DNA of 64,000 nucleotides, taken from positions 744,001-808,000 of the forward strand of contig NZ_CP023344.1 of assembly GCF_002310495.1 (NCBI RefSeq), in the 5' to 3' direction. Origin of the DNA: Nibricoccus aquaticus. Its GTDB lineage: Bacteria > Verrucomicrobiota > Verrucomicrobiia > Opitutales > Opitutaceae. Numbering within the stretch: position 1 is the first letter of the stretch; each line of letters begins with the position of its first letter. This document shows, in pieces, positions 1-7,162 of the stretch. The notes under the pieces were generated by a model. It was not told the origin of the DNA. It was given only the letters and a program-made list of their open reading frames with translations, and made no database searches. The translations under genes and the position numbers were made by a program.

Positions 1-704
1 GCCCCACCATCTCCCCACATCAGATGCTCATGCATCCAGTGATGCACCGCCGGTTGCCCACGCACGAGCGTGAGCACGCCAAAAACCACCAGCGCCACCC
101 CGCTCGCCCGCACCAGCCAGCGCCGCTTCGCCACACTGATCTTCTGCCCCACGAGCGCCACCGCCAGCAGCCCCGGCAACGTCGCCAGCCCGAACACATA
201 CGCGCCCAGCACCACACCCTTCGCCGAGTTAAAACTCACCAAATAAAGCAGTGCCATCAGCGACAGCCCGCACGGCAGAAACCCATTCACCCACCCGATC
301 AACAAACTCTTAAACAACGACTGCGCGCGCCACAATCCTCCCAGCGCTCCGCACACCGCGCTCCCCTGCCACCAGCGCGCGACCACCGGCGGCAGCCGCC
401 ACTCCAGCGCATACGCCAGCCCCGCGACGATCATCGCCGCACCTGCGATCGCACCGAGCACCGTCTGGAAATTCTCAATCGATGTCCTCGCCTCTATCCA
501 CTGCCCCGCCAGCAGCAGCAAGACTCCAAGAAACACATACGACGTCGCCTTCCCCACTTGATAACTCACCTGCCGCAACACCACCCCGCCAGCCCCTTTT
601 GATCCCGCCGATGCCGCGATCGCGAACGCCCCGCACATCCCCACGCAATGCCCGCTGCCAAGCAAACCGAGCACGAGCACACCGACATAATCACTAAAAA
701 ACAT
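1..704 (-). CDS. TauE/SafE-like (DsbD_2) membrane protein, partial
   Basis: Reading leftwards from an ATG at 704, the frame stays open to the window edge, so the C-terminus is missing. The N-terminus carries GSGHCVGMCG at residues 16-25, the His/Cys signature of the cytochrome-c-biogenesis transmembrane family (PF13386, annotated as sulfite exporter TauE/SafE). Long hydrophobic stretches follow, including a FLPCGLSLMALLYLV segment. In many bacteria these proteins lie beside cbb3-oxidase assembly genes and are linked to copper or heavy-metal handling; no such neighbours are visible here. The family is secure. The transported substrate is unknown. Confidence 0.8.
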   Translation of the reverse strand, partial: MFFSDYVGVLVLGLLGSGHCVGMCGAFAIAASAGSKGAGGVVLRQVSYQVGKATSYVFLGVLLLLAGQWIEARTSIENFQTVLGAIAGAAMIVAGLAYALEWRLPPVVARWWQGSAVCGALGGLWRAQSLFKSLLIGWVNGFLPCGLSLMALLYLVSFNSAKGVVLGAYVFGLATLPGLLAVALVGQKISVAKRRWLVRASGVALVVFGVLTLVRGQPAVHHWMHEHLMWGDGG

Positions 705-865
705 TCCGCGTCACCTTTCGCACCCGCCCACCCGCCGCAAACCGAAAGCCACCGCGCCCCCCGTCTATCACCATCATCCGCACCTCGATCCACGGCTGCT
801 AATGACAATCGCTGCTCCCGATACTTCACCCGCCCGACCTCGCGTCCGCACTTCCCTCCTCCGGT

Positions 866-904
866 CCATCATCCGTGCCCTCCGTGCAATCCGTGGTTAA
901 AACA
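866..904 (+). repeat. Phrase repeat, family A (ATCCGTG)
   Basis: Three imperfect copies of an 8-10 nt phrase follow one another: ATCCGTGCCC, TCCGTGCA, ATCCGTGGTTAA. The distal part (GTGCAATCCGTGGTTA) recurs at 59287-59302. It lies in the leader of the ApaG gene, not in its conserved coding part. Confidence 0.7.
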
Positions 905-997
905 ATATCCCCGCCAGTCCGCCCGTCCACCCACACCGGCCCCCGTTTGCAAACCGCCCTTGCGTGCGTTTGTTCCCCTGTGCAAAGCAATCCGCCC

Positions 998-1381
998 GTG
1001 TCCGCTTCCGTCGCATTACCCGGCCTCACCGCCCGTCTCGATAAACTCGTTTATCACCACGGCGGCATGAGCCTGCCCGAGGACAAGCCCCACGCCTTCG
1101 TTTACTTCATCACCATCGAAAACGCATCCGACCGCACCATCACCCTGCTCGGTCGCAAATGGGTCATCCAGCACGCCGACGACACCCACCTCGTCGTCGA
1201 AGGCGATAAAATCGTCGGCGAAACCCCCCGCCTCCCCCCCGGCGAACACTTTTCCTACAACAGCTACCACGTCACCGGCGTCGATGCCCGCGCCGCCGGC
1301 TGCTTCCACGGTATCGACGAGCTCGGTAACAAAATCCACGTGCTCCTCGCCCCCTTCGACATGCGTGTCCCGGCCACCTGA
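998..1381 (+). CDS. apaG: ApaG-family protein
   Basis: A 127-residue protein when started at GTG 998, close to the usual ~125 residues of ApaG. An upstream ATG at 875 would add 41 residues that are Pro/Ser-rich and encoded partly by an intergenic repeat, so it is less likely. The ApaG beta-sandwich signature is readable: YFITIENASDRTITLLGRKW, then GEGxxVG-like VGETPRLPPGE and the C-terminal CFHGIDELGN segment ending in a hydrophobic strand. ApaG is linked in enterobacteria to Co2+ resistance, and its fold resembles fibronectin-III domains; the biochemical role is not settled. It is followed 24 bp later by a VOC gene on the same strand. Confidence 0.8.
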   Translation: MSASVALPGLTARLDKLVYHHGGMSLPEDKPHAFVYFITIENASDRTITLLGRKWVIQHADDTHLVVEGDKIVGETPRLPPGEHFSYNSYHVTGVDARAAGCFHGIDELGNKIHVLLAPFDMRVPAT

Positions 1382-1405
1382 GCCGCCCCCCGGCCCGACG
1401 CCACT

Positions 1406-1774
1406 ATGAGTCTCCCACCCCCGATCTCACGCATCATGCTTTATGTGCGAGACCCGCAAAAAATCGCGGACTTCTACATTACTCACTTCGGCTTCTCAGC
1501 CCGCTCCGAGGTCCACGCCGACCTGATCCAGATCGACACCGGCGACAGGAAATTCTCCCTCCTGCTTCACCAAGCCAGCAAAGGCCACCGCCTCGGCCAG
1601 TCCTGCATCAAAATCGTGTTCGATGTGGACGACATCGAAACTTTCAAAAGCAACTCGCTCAAAAAGGGGCTGAAGTTCGGCAAAACATTCAAAGGCGAGG
1701 GCTACGAATTTGCAAATGCCCGCGACCCCGCCAAAAACCCGATTCAGATCTCCCGCCGGGCTTTCCTGACCTGA
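1406..1774 (+). CDS. VOC (glyoxalase/bleomycin resistance) superfamily protein
   Basis: 122 residues, the length of a single vicinal-oxygen-chelate domain made of two beta-alpha-beta-beta-beta units. The first unit opens with MLYVRDPQKIADFY (residues 11-24), the classic N-terminal strand-helix of the fold. The second includes FDVDDIETFK and ends with ANARDPAKNPIQI, matching the usual DPxGNP-type C-terminal hairpin. Such proteins bind a metal and act as lyases, dioxygenases or resistance proteins; nothing here fixes the substrate. Confidence 0.8.
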   Translation: MSLPPPISRIMLYVRDPQKIADFYITHFGFSARSEVHADLIQIDTGDRKFSLLLHQASKGHRLGQSCIKIVFDVDDIETFKSNSLKKGLKFGKTFKGEGYEFANARDPAKNPIQISRRAFLT

Positions 1775-1852
1775 AACGTCCACCGTTTGTTCGGCGGGCA
1801 GAATCAACGCTTGCCGGTCACCCCCTGCGCCGTCTTCACTCATCCTTTATAC

Positions 1853-3211
1853 ATGAAGTTAATTGATTTGAACCGCGACGGCGGGATCGGGGCTAACAGC
1901 CATTTTCTCCAGATTGGCGACCTGAACATCGTCATCGACAGCGGCCTGAACCCGAAACAAACCGGCCGCACCGCCACCCCCGATTTCAGCCCGCTGCGCG
2001 GAGTGCGCGTGGACCTTATCATCATCACGCACTGCCACTTGGACCACATCGGCAGCCTCCCGGTACTTATGCGTGAGCAAAAGGATGCCGCCGTCGCCAT
2101 GACAACTTCCAGCCGCATGCTCATCGAGCGCATGATGCACAACTCCGCGAGCGTCATGCTCCGCCAAAAAGAGGATAACGGCGGCAAAGAACCCGTCCTG
2201 TTCACCCACGACGACATCGACCGCCTCTCCAAGCGCCTCCTCGGTTTCCCGTATAACCAGGCCAAACGCTTCCAGGGCCGCAAAGACGAGATCACCATCA
2301 TCTTCCACCCCGCCGGCCACGTTGCCGGTGCTGCCGCCGTCGAAATCCATCACAAGAAACGCCAGATCTTCATCACCGGCGACGTCCTCTTCGAAAACCA
2401 GCGCACCCTCCCCGGCGCGAAATTCCCCGCCGGTCACTTCGACACGATGATCATCGAGACCACGCGCGGAAACACTGAGCGCCCCCTCGGCAAATCCCGC
2501 GTCGAAGAAGTCGCCCGCCTCATCACCAGCATCAACGACACCATCAACCGCGGCGGCTCCTTCCTCCTCCCCGTCTTCGCCCTCGGCCGTCAGCAGGAAA
2601 TCCTCTCCATCCTCAGCGACGCCCGTAAATTCGGCAAACTCGTCGACTGCCCGATCTTCGCCGCCGGTCTCGGCATGGATCTCGCCGACTACCTCGACGA
2701 AATCGCGCGCAAGACCAAGCACGTGAACTTCTCCAAGAACGTCATCAAAGACCTCAAGATCCAGCCCGCTCCGCGCAAACTCGTCGCCGGCGAAGATCCC
2801 AAACAAAACGCCCTCTACATCATCAGCTCCGGCATGTTGGTCGAGCGGACGCCCTCTTACACGCTCGCCTCCGGCCTCATCAGCCACGCGCGCAACACCA
2901 TCGGTTTCGTCGGCTACTGCGACTCCGAGACCCCGGGTGGCGAACTCCTCGCCGCCAAGACCGGCGACGAATTCCTCTTCAAAACCGCCGGCGTCAAAGC
3001 CAAGATCAACGCCCGCGTCGAAAAATTCGAACTCTCCGGCCACGCCGACCGCGAAGAACTCCTCGAATTCGCCGTCCAGGCCACCCCGCGCAGCATCATC
3101 CTCACCCACGGCGAGCAATCCGCCCGTGACTGGTTCAAAGAACAGCTCGCCATCAAGCTCCCCCAGACGACGGTCATCGACCCCGTCCCGCTCCAGCCCT
3201 ACCAGGTCTAA
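1853..3211 (+). CDS. MBL-fold beta-CASP RNA-processing-type hydrolase
   Basis: 452 residues from ATG 1853; an upstream in-frame start at 1787 would add 22 residues without family resemblance. The metallo-beta-lactamase zinc motif THCHLDH is at residues 59-65. A further metal His lies in PAGHVAG (156) and an acidic ligand in TGDV (177). The middle part is a beta-CASP insertion and the C-terminus has the RMMBL-type SGHAD (about 395-399) and LTHGE (about 417-421) motifs. This layout is that of CPSF73/RNase J-like exonucleases and endonucleases, so a role in RNA cleavage in the cytoplasm is likely. A strong terminator follows 24 bp after the stop. Confidence 0.88.
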   Translation: MKLIDLNRDGGIGANSHFLQIGDLNIVIDSGLNPKQTGRTATPDFSPLRGVRVDLIIITHCHLDHIGSLPVLMREQKDAAVAMTTSSRMLIERMMHNSASVMLRQKEDNGGKEPVLFTHDDIDRLSKRLLGFPYNQAKRFQGRKDEITIIFHPAGHVAGAAAVEIHHKKRQIFITGDVLFENQRTLPGAKFPAGHFDTMIIETTRGNTERPLGKSRVEEVARLITSINDTINRGGSFLLPVFALGRQQEILSILSDARKFGKLVDCPIFAAGLGMDLADYLDEIARKTKHVNFSKNVIKDLKIQPAPRKLVAGEDPKQNALYIISSGMLVERTPSYTLASGLISHARNTIGFVGYCDSETPGGELLAAKTGDEFLFKTAGVKAKINARVEKFELSGHADREELLEFAVQATPRSIILTHGEQSARDWFKEQLAIKLPQTTVIDPVPLQPYQV

Positions 3212-3234
3212 GCTCGCGAAACGTCACCAATCTC

Positions 3235-3264
3235 AAACGCGCACTTTCCCGTGCGCGTTTTTTT
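3235..3264 (+). terminator. Rho-independent terminator
   Basis: Stem AAACGCGCAC / GTGCGCGTTT with a 6-nt loop (TTTCCC) and a run of seven T starting inside the stem. It lies 24 bp after the beta-CASP hydrolase stop and reads on the plus strand. Confidence 0.88.
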
Positions 3265-3306
3265 GCGTCCAGCCCTCGGCTGCCGCCAAAAAAACCACGC
3301 TCTCCG

Positions 3307-3375
3307 CCATAAGTCCCATAGGTCCCATGCTCAAACCTTCGCTCCGACCTTAGCGCCTTCGCATCTTTGCGATTC
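3307..3375 (+). repeat. Composite phrase repeat (CATAAGTCCCATAGGTCCCATG plus family B)
   Basis: Two short-period elements lie in series in the gap between convergent genes. The first repeats an ATANGTCCC phrase (ATAAGTCCC, ATAGGTCCC, ATG). The second, from about 3347, is the TTTGCG type: TTAGCGCCTTCGCATCTTTG then CGATTC. It matches the copies at 17725 and 58487. Confidence 0.65.
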
Positions 3376-3426
3376 ACTTCACCCTCGCCCGCGAACCGCC
3401 CAGCCCTCGTCCCGCCCGCACTCAAC

Positions 3427-4221
3427 TCACGCCCCGATCAACCCCCGCAGCTTCGCGCACACCGCCGCATTGCCCGCTACATACTGGATGCGCCCCATCT
3501 TCAGATTGAACTGCGTCATCGGAAACTGCTCGCCGTTCAAAAACTGCACCTCCCCTCCGCCCGCGATGCACAGCGGAATCGCCGCCGCGATGTCCCAGAT
3601 CTTCACATTGTGATCCACCGTCGCGTCGAGAATCCCCACCGCCACATAAGCCAGATGCAGCGTGCTGCTGCCCAGCCCGCGAATCTTAAAATTCTCCACG
3701 AGCGCTGACGCATGCTGCGCGTACTTCCGGTCAAACGGACTATGAAACCCCAGCAAACTCTGCGGCGTCGGCGCCTCGCTCTTCACCTTCGCCGGCTTCT
3801 CTCCATCCCACAGCCCGATCCCCGGCCCGCCATGAATCAACACCCGCCGGCTCATATCATAGACCAGCCCGTACACCGGCCGCCCGTTTTCAAAAAGCCC
3901 CAGTGAAATCGCGCAATGCGCGATCCCCGTCGCATAATTATTCGTCCCGTCGATCGGATCGAGCACCCAGAAAAACCGCGCTGTCACCGGCACCGGCACA
4001 TCCGTCTCCGCCAGCTCCTCACTGAACACCTGATCGCCGGGAAACTTTTCCCCGATCAACCGCACGATATTCTCCGAGATCGCAATATCGACCGCCGTCA
4101 CTCGCGTGCCGTCATACTTCCAGTTGCTCTGCGCGCGACCGAACTCCGCGTGCATCAATTCCGCCTGCGCCATCACCGCCGCTTTGCCCGCTTCAATCCG
4201 TGCCTGAAGATCTAAACTCAT
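3427..4221 (-). CDS. Inositol monophosphatase-family phosphatase
   Basis: 264 residues from ATG 4221 (MSLDLQARIE); a longer frame to 4431 encodes an unrelated-looking extension. The Mg-dependent phosphatase signature is intact: SEEL with the metal Glu (about 69), WVLDPIDGTNNY with Asp88 and Asp91, and KIWDIAAAI with Asp210. The family covers inositol-1-phosphatase, histidinol-phosphatase (HisN) and PAP phosphatase. The length fits the first two, and no his genes are nearby to decide. The protein is cytosolic, with no signal peptide. It converges on the beta-CASP gene across a repeat-filled gap. Confidence 0.87.
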   Translation of the reverse strand: MSLDLQARIEAGKAAVMAQAELMHAEFGRAQSNWKYDGTRVTAVDIAISENIVRLIGEKFPGDQVFSEELAETDVPVPVTARFFWVLDPIDGTNNYATGIAHCAISLGLFENGRPVYGLVYDMSRRVLIHGGPGIGLWDGEKPAKVKSEAPTPQSLLGFHSPFDRKYAQHASALVENFKIRGLGSSTLHLAYVAVGILDATVDHNVKIWDIAAAIPLCIAGGGEVQFLNGEQFPMTQFNLKMGRIQYVAGNAAVCAKLRGLIGA

Positions 4222-4315
4222 ATCGCACCACTCAGCACCGCCCGCCGCATTCGAGCAAGCACCTCCATGCATTTCGCCGCTGGAACCGAAGTTCCACCAC
4301 CTGGACCAACGGTCC

Positions 4316-5335
4316 ATGCGCTTCACGTCTCTTCTTTTCTTCTCCATCGCACTGTCAGTCTTATCCCTATCCGCGCAGACGCCTCCTCCCTCGTCACCGC
4401 GCGTTATCGACGACGCATTTGGCATCGCCATGGAAGGTGCGCCCTACCCGTTCCCCGTAAAATTCCTGTCCTTGGACGTCGAGGGTCAGCCAGTGCGGCT
4501 GGCCTACATGGATGTGCGGCCCGCCCACGCAAATGGAGATACCGTCCTCCTGCTTCACGGGAAAAATTTCTACGGCAGCTATTGGGAAAATACTATTCGT
4601 ACCCTCGGCGACGCCGGCTACCGGGTGATCGTCCCCGACCAGATCGGCTTCGGGAAATCGTCGAAACCAATTATCAACTACACGTTCGATCAACTGGCCG
4701 CAAACACCGCCCTCTTGCTGGACCGCCTCGCAATTTCCCAAGTCGCCGTGGTTGGTCACTCGATGGGCGGCATGCTCGCCGTCCGATTCACACTCAACCA
4801 TCCGGAATTTGTCACCCACTTGGTCCTGGAAAATCCGATCGGTCTGGAAGACTACGCGTCCGCTATTCCTCCACAGACGATCGAGACCCTTCGTGATGCT
4901 GAACTCACTCAGACAGCCGACGATTACCGCAAGTTTGTTTCCAACTACCACGCCACTCCGAGCCCCGCGATCGTCGAGCCTTTCGTCGAGATGCGCGACC
5001 GCTTGACGCGTGGCGCCGAGTTCCCTCGTTGGGCTCACGTTTCCGCGCTCACCTACGAGATGATTTATCAACAGCCCGTTCGTGGAGACTTCGCAAAAAT
5101 CGCGCGCCCTACTTTACTCGTCATCGGCCAGGCCGACCGCACAGCTGTGGGGAAAATCTATGCCACTCCCGACATGCGATCGCTGCTGGGCAATTATCCC
5201 GCTCTCGGGAAATCAGCCCAAGCCGACATCTCCGGCTCCGAGCTAGTCGAACTTGAAAATGTCGGCCACATCCCGCACCTCGAAGCGCCGGATCGCTTTC
5301 ATTCGGCGCTCCTCATATTTCTGAAGAAAAAATAA
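4316..5335 (+). CDS. Secreted alpha/beta hydrolase
   Basis: 339 residues beginning with a signal peptide (MRFTSLLFFSIALSVLSLSA, cleavage likely before QTP). The alpha/beta-hydrolase core is clear: an HGKNFYG oxyanion-hole strand, the nucleophile elbow GHSMGG with Ser149, and a late NVGHIPHLEAPDRF carrying the catalytic His. The acid is probably in LLVIGQADRT. This is the esterase/epoxide-hydrolase/lipase-like subgroup acting on small substrates; the exact reaction cannot be read. It stands alone between two minus-strand genes. Confidence 0.85.
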   Translation: MRFTSLLFFSIALSVLSLSAQTPPPSSPRVIDDAFGIAMEGAPYPFPVKFLSLDVEGQPVRLAYMDVRPAHANGDTVLLLHGKNFYGSYWENTIRTLGDAGYRVIVPDQIGFGKSSKPIINYTFDQLAANTALLLDRLAISQVAVVGHSMGGMLAVRFTLNHPEFVTHLVLENPIGLEDYASAIPPQTIETLRDAELTQTADDYRKFVSNYHATPSPAIVEPFVEMRDRLTRGAEFPRWAHVSALTYEMIYQQPVRGDFAKIARPTLLVIGQADRTAVGKIYATPDMRSLLGNYPALGKSAQADISGSELVELENVGHIPHLEAPDRFHSALLIFLKKK

Positions 5336-5366
5336 CCGCTCTGCTACAGCACGCCGCGGCTAGCGT

Positions 5367-6881
5367 TCACGCCAGCTTCCGCTGCGCCGGGAAAACCTCG
5401 CGCAGCGCCACGCTCAACCCGTCCTGCACTTTCTGCAGCTCCCGATAACGCGCCACGTTCGCTTTCGACGGCAGGCACCGCGTCTCTTCATCCACCGCGA
5501 CCACCCCGCTCGTGAAATCGCTAAGCTTCGCCTTCTTCTTTCCTTCGCGCAGCGCAACGCACCACGCCGCCTGCAACGCCCCGCCCACCGCCGCGCCTTC
5601 GTCCTCGACCATGCCGACCACCGGCACGCCAAAAATATCCGCCATGATCTGACGCCACACGCCTGACTTCGCGCCGCCGCCCGTGACGCGAATCTCCTTC
5701 GCCTTCACACCGAGCCCCGCCAGCCGCTGCAATCCGTAATTCATCCCCATCGTCACGCCTTCCATCGAGGCGCGCGCGATGTGTCCCGGGGAAAAAGTCT
5801 TCCCGTTCAACCCGAGCAACACGCCCGAGCCATCCGGCACATTCGGCGTCCGCTCGCCCGCGAGATACGGCAATAGCACGAGTCCGCCCGCACCCACCGG
5901 AGCCGCCGACACCGCCGCCGTCAGCGCCGCGTGATCGTAGCCAAACAACGCCCGCACCTGCTCCGTCACCGTCGTCACATTCATCGTGCAGAGCAACGGC
6001 AGCCACCCGCCCGACGACGAACAAAACGCCGCTATCTCCCCCGTCGGATCGACCACCGGCTTGTTTGCGTAAGCATAGATTGTCCCGCTCGTCCCGAAGC
6101 TCGCCGTCACCACGCCCGGCGAAACATTCCCGGTCCCGATCGCGCCCATCATATTGTCGCCGCCGCCAGCGCTCACGACCACGTCACTGGAAAATCCATA
6201 CTTCGCCGCGATCTCCGGCCGCAACGTCCCCGCCGCTTCGCTCGACTCCGAAATCTCCGGCAGCCAGTCCAACAGGTTCTTGTCGATCGCGTTGACAGCA
6301 TCCTTCGACCACGTGCGCTTCCGCACATCCATCAACGCCGTGCCCGACGCATCGCCGTGCTCCATGAAATAATTCCCCGTCAGATGGAAATTCAAATAAT
6401 CGTGTGGCAGCAGCACATGCCTCAACCGCTTGTAATGATGCGGCTCATTCCGCTTCAGCCACAAAATCTTCGGCGCCGTGAATCCCGGCAGAAACAACAA
6501 CCCCGCCTTCTTCAACGCCGCTTTGTCTCCGCCCAGCTTCTTCGTGAGCAGCGCGCATTCTTTCGTGGTGCTCGTGTCGCACCACAGCTTCGCCGGACGG
6601 ATCACCTCACCCTTCGCATCCAGCGGCACGAATCCATGCTGCTGCCCCGACACACCGATACCGCGCACCTGCGCGCGATCGATCTTCGACGCCACCTCTA
6701 GGATCACCTTGTCCATCGCCGCCGTCCAATCCTGCGGATGCTGCTCCATGTGCCCCACCGGCAGTCCCTCAATCAACTGATGCGACGCGCGCGCCTCCGC
6801 CACGACCTGGCGCGTATCGAGGTCGAGGACGACCGCCTTGGTGCTCTGCGTTCCGGAATCGATGCCGATGAAAAGACTCAT
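5367..6881 (-). CDS. xylB: Xylulokinase
   Basis: 504 residues from ATG 6881 (MSLFIGIDSG). FGGY kinase features are present: the N-terminal phosphate-binding GIDSGTQSTKAVVLD (6-20), the xylulose-binding SGQQHG (79-84), catalytic Asp242 in GGGDNMMGAIG, and the C-terminal ATP-site VTGGGAKSGVWRQIMADIFG. It phosphorylates D-xylulose to xylulose-5-phosphate, feeding the pentose-phosphate pathway. No xylose isomerase is adjacent, but the following genes are extracellular pectin lyases, which fits plant-polysaccharide use. An in-frame extension to 6980 is Phe/Arg-rich and not conserved-looking. Confidence 0.92.
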   Translation of the reverse strand: MSLFIGIDSGTQSTKAVVLDLDTRQVVAEARASHQLIEGLPVGHMEQHPQDWTAAMDKVILEVASKIDRAQVRGIGVSGQQHGFVPLDAKGEVIRPAKLWCDTSTTKECALLTKKLGGDKAALKKAGLLFLPGFTAPKILWLKRNEPHHYKRLRHVLLPHDYLNFHLTGNYFMEHGDASGTALMDVRKRTWSKDAVNAIDKNLLDWLPEISESSEAAGTLRPEIAAKYGFSSDVVVSAGGGDNMMGAIGTGNVSPGVVTASFGTSGTIYAYANKPVVDPTGEIAAFCSSSGGWLPLLCTMNVTTVTEQVRALFGYDHAALTAAVSAAPVGAGGLVLLPYLAGERTPNVPDGSGVLLGLNGKTFSPGHIARASMEGVTMGMNYGLQRLAGLGVKAKEIRVTGGGAKSGVWRQIMADIFGVPVVGMVEDEGAAVGGALQAAWCVALREGKKKAKLSDFTSGVVAVDEETRCLPSKANVARYRELQKVQDGLSVALREVFPAQRKLA

Positions 6882-7162
6882 GTGAGGATGAACTGAAACG
6901 GGGTGAAAGAATCGAAAAAATCGCGTCCGACCACCGTCCGCGAAGCCGCTTGTCTTGCCCGCCCACCCGCCCGATTCCAAAACAAAACGCGCGCAAACAT
7001 TCGCGCATCGTCCTCCGCCAACTGTCCATCCATCCAGTCAACACGGTGCGCAATAATCCCCTTGCCGCTCCTCCGTCACCCCAACCAAACCCATAATGAC
7101 TTCCCGCGTCTACCCGGGCTGTCTTCCCTTCCCCGCTTCCGTCGTTCCCTCCGTTTCTTTCC

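Noticed and set aside
4752-5006. Frames inside the alpha/beta hydrolase gene
   Set aside because: Out-of-frame shadows of a gene with signal peptide and complete catalytic motifs.
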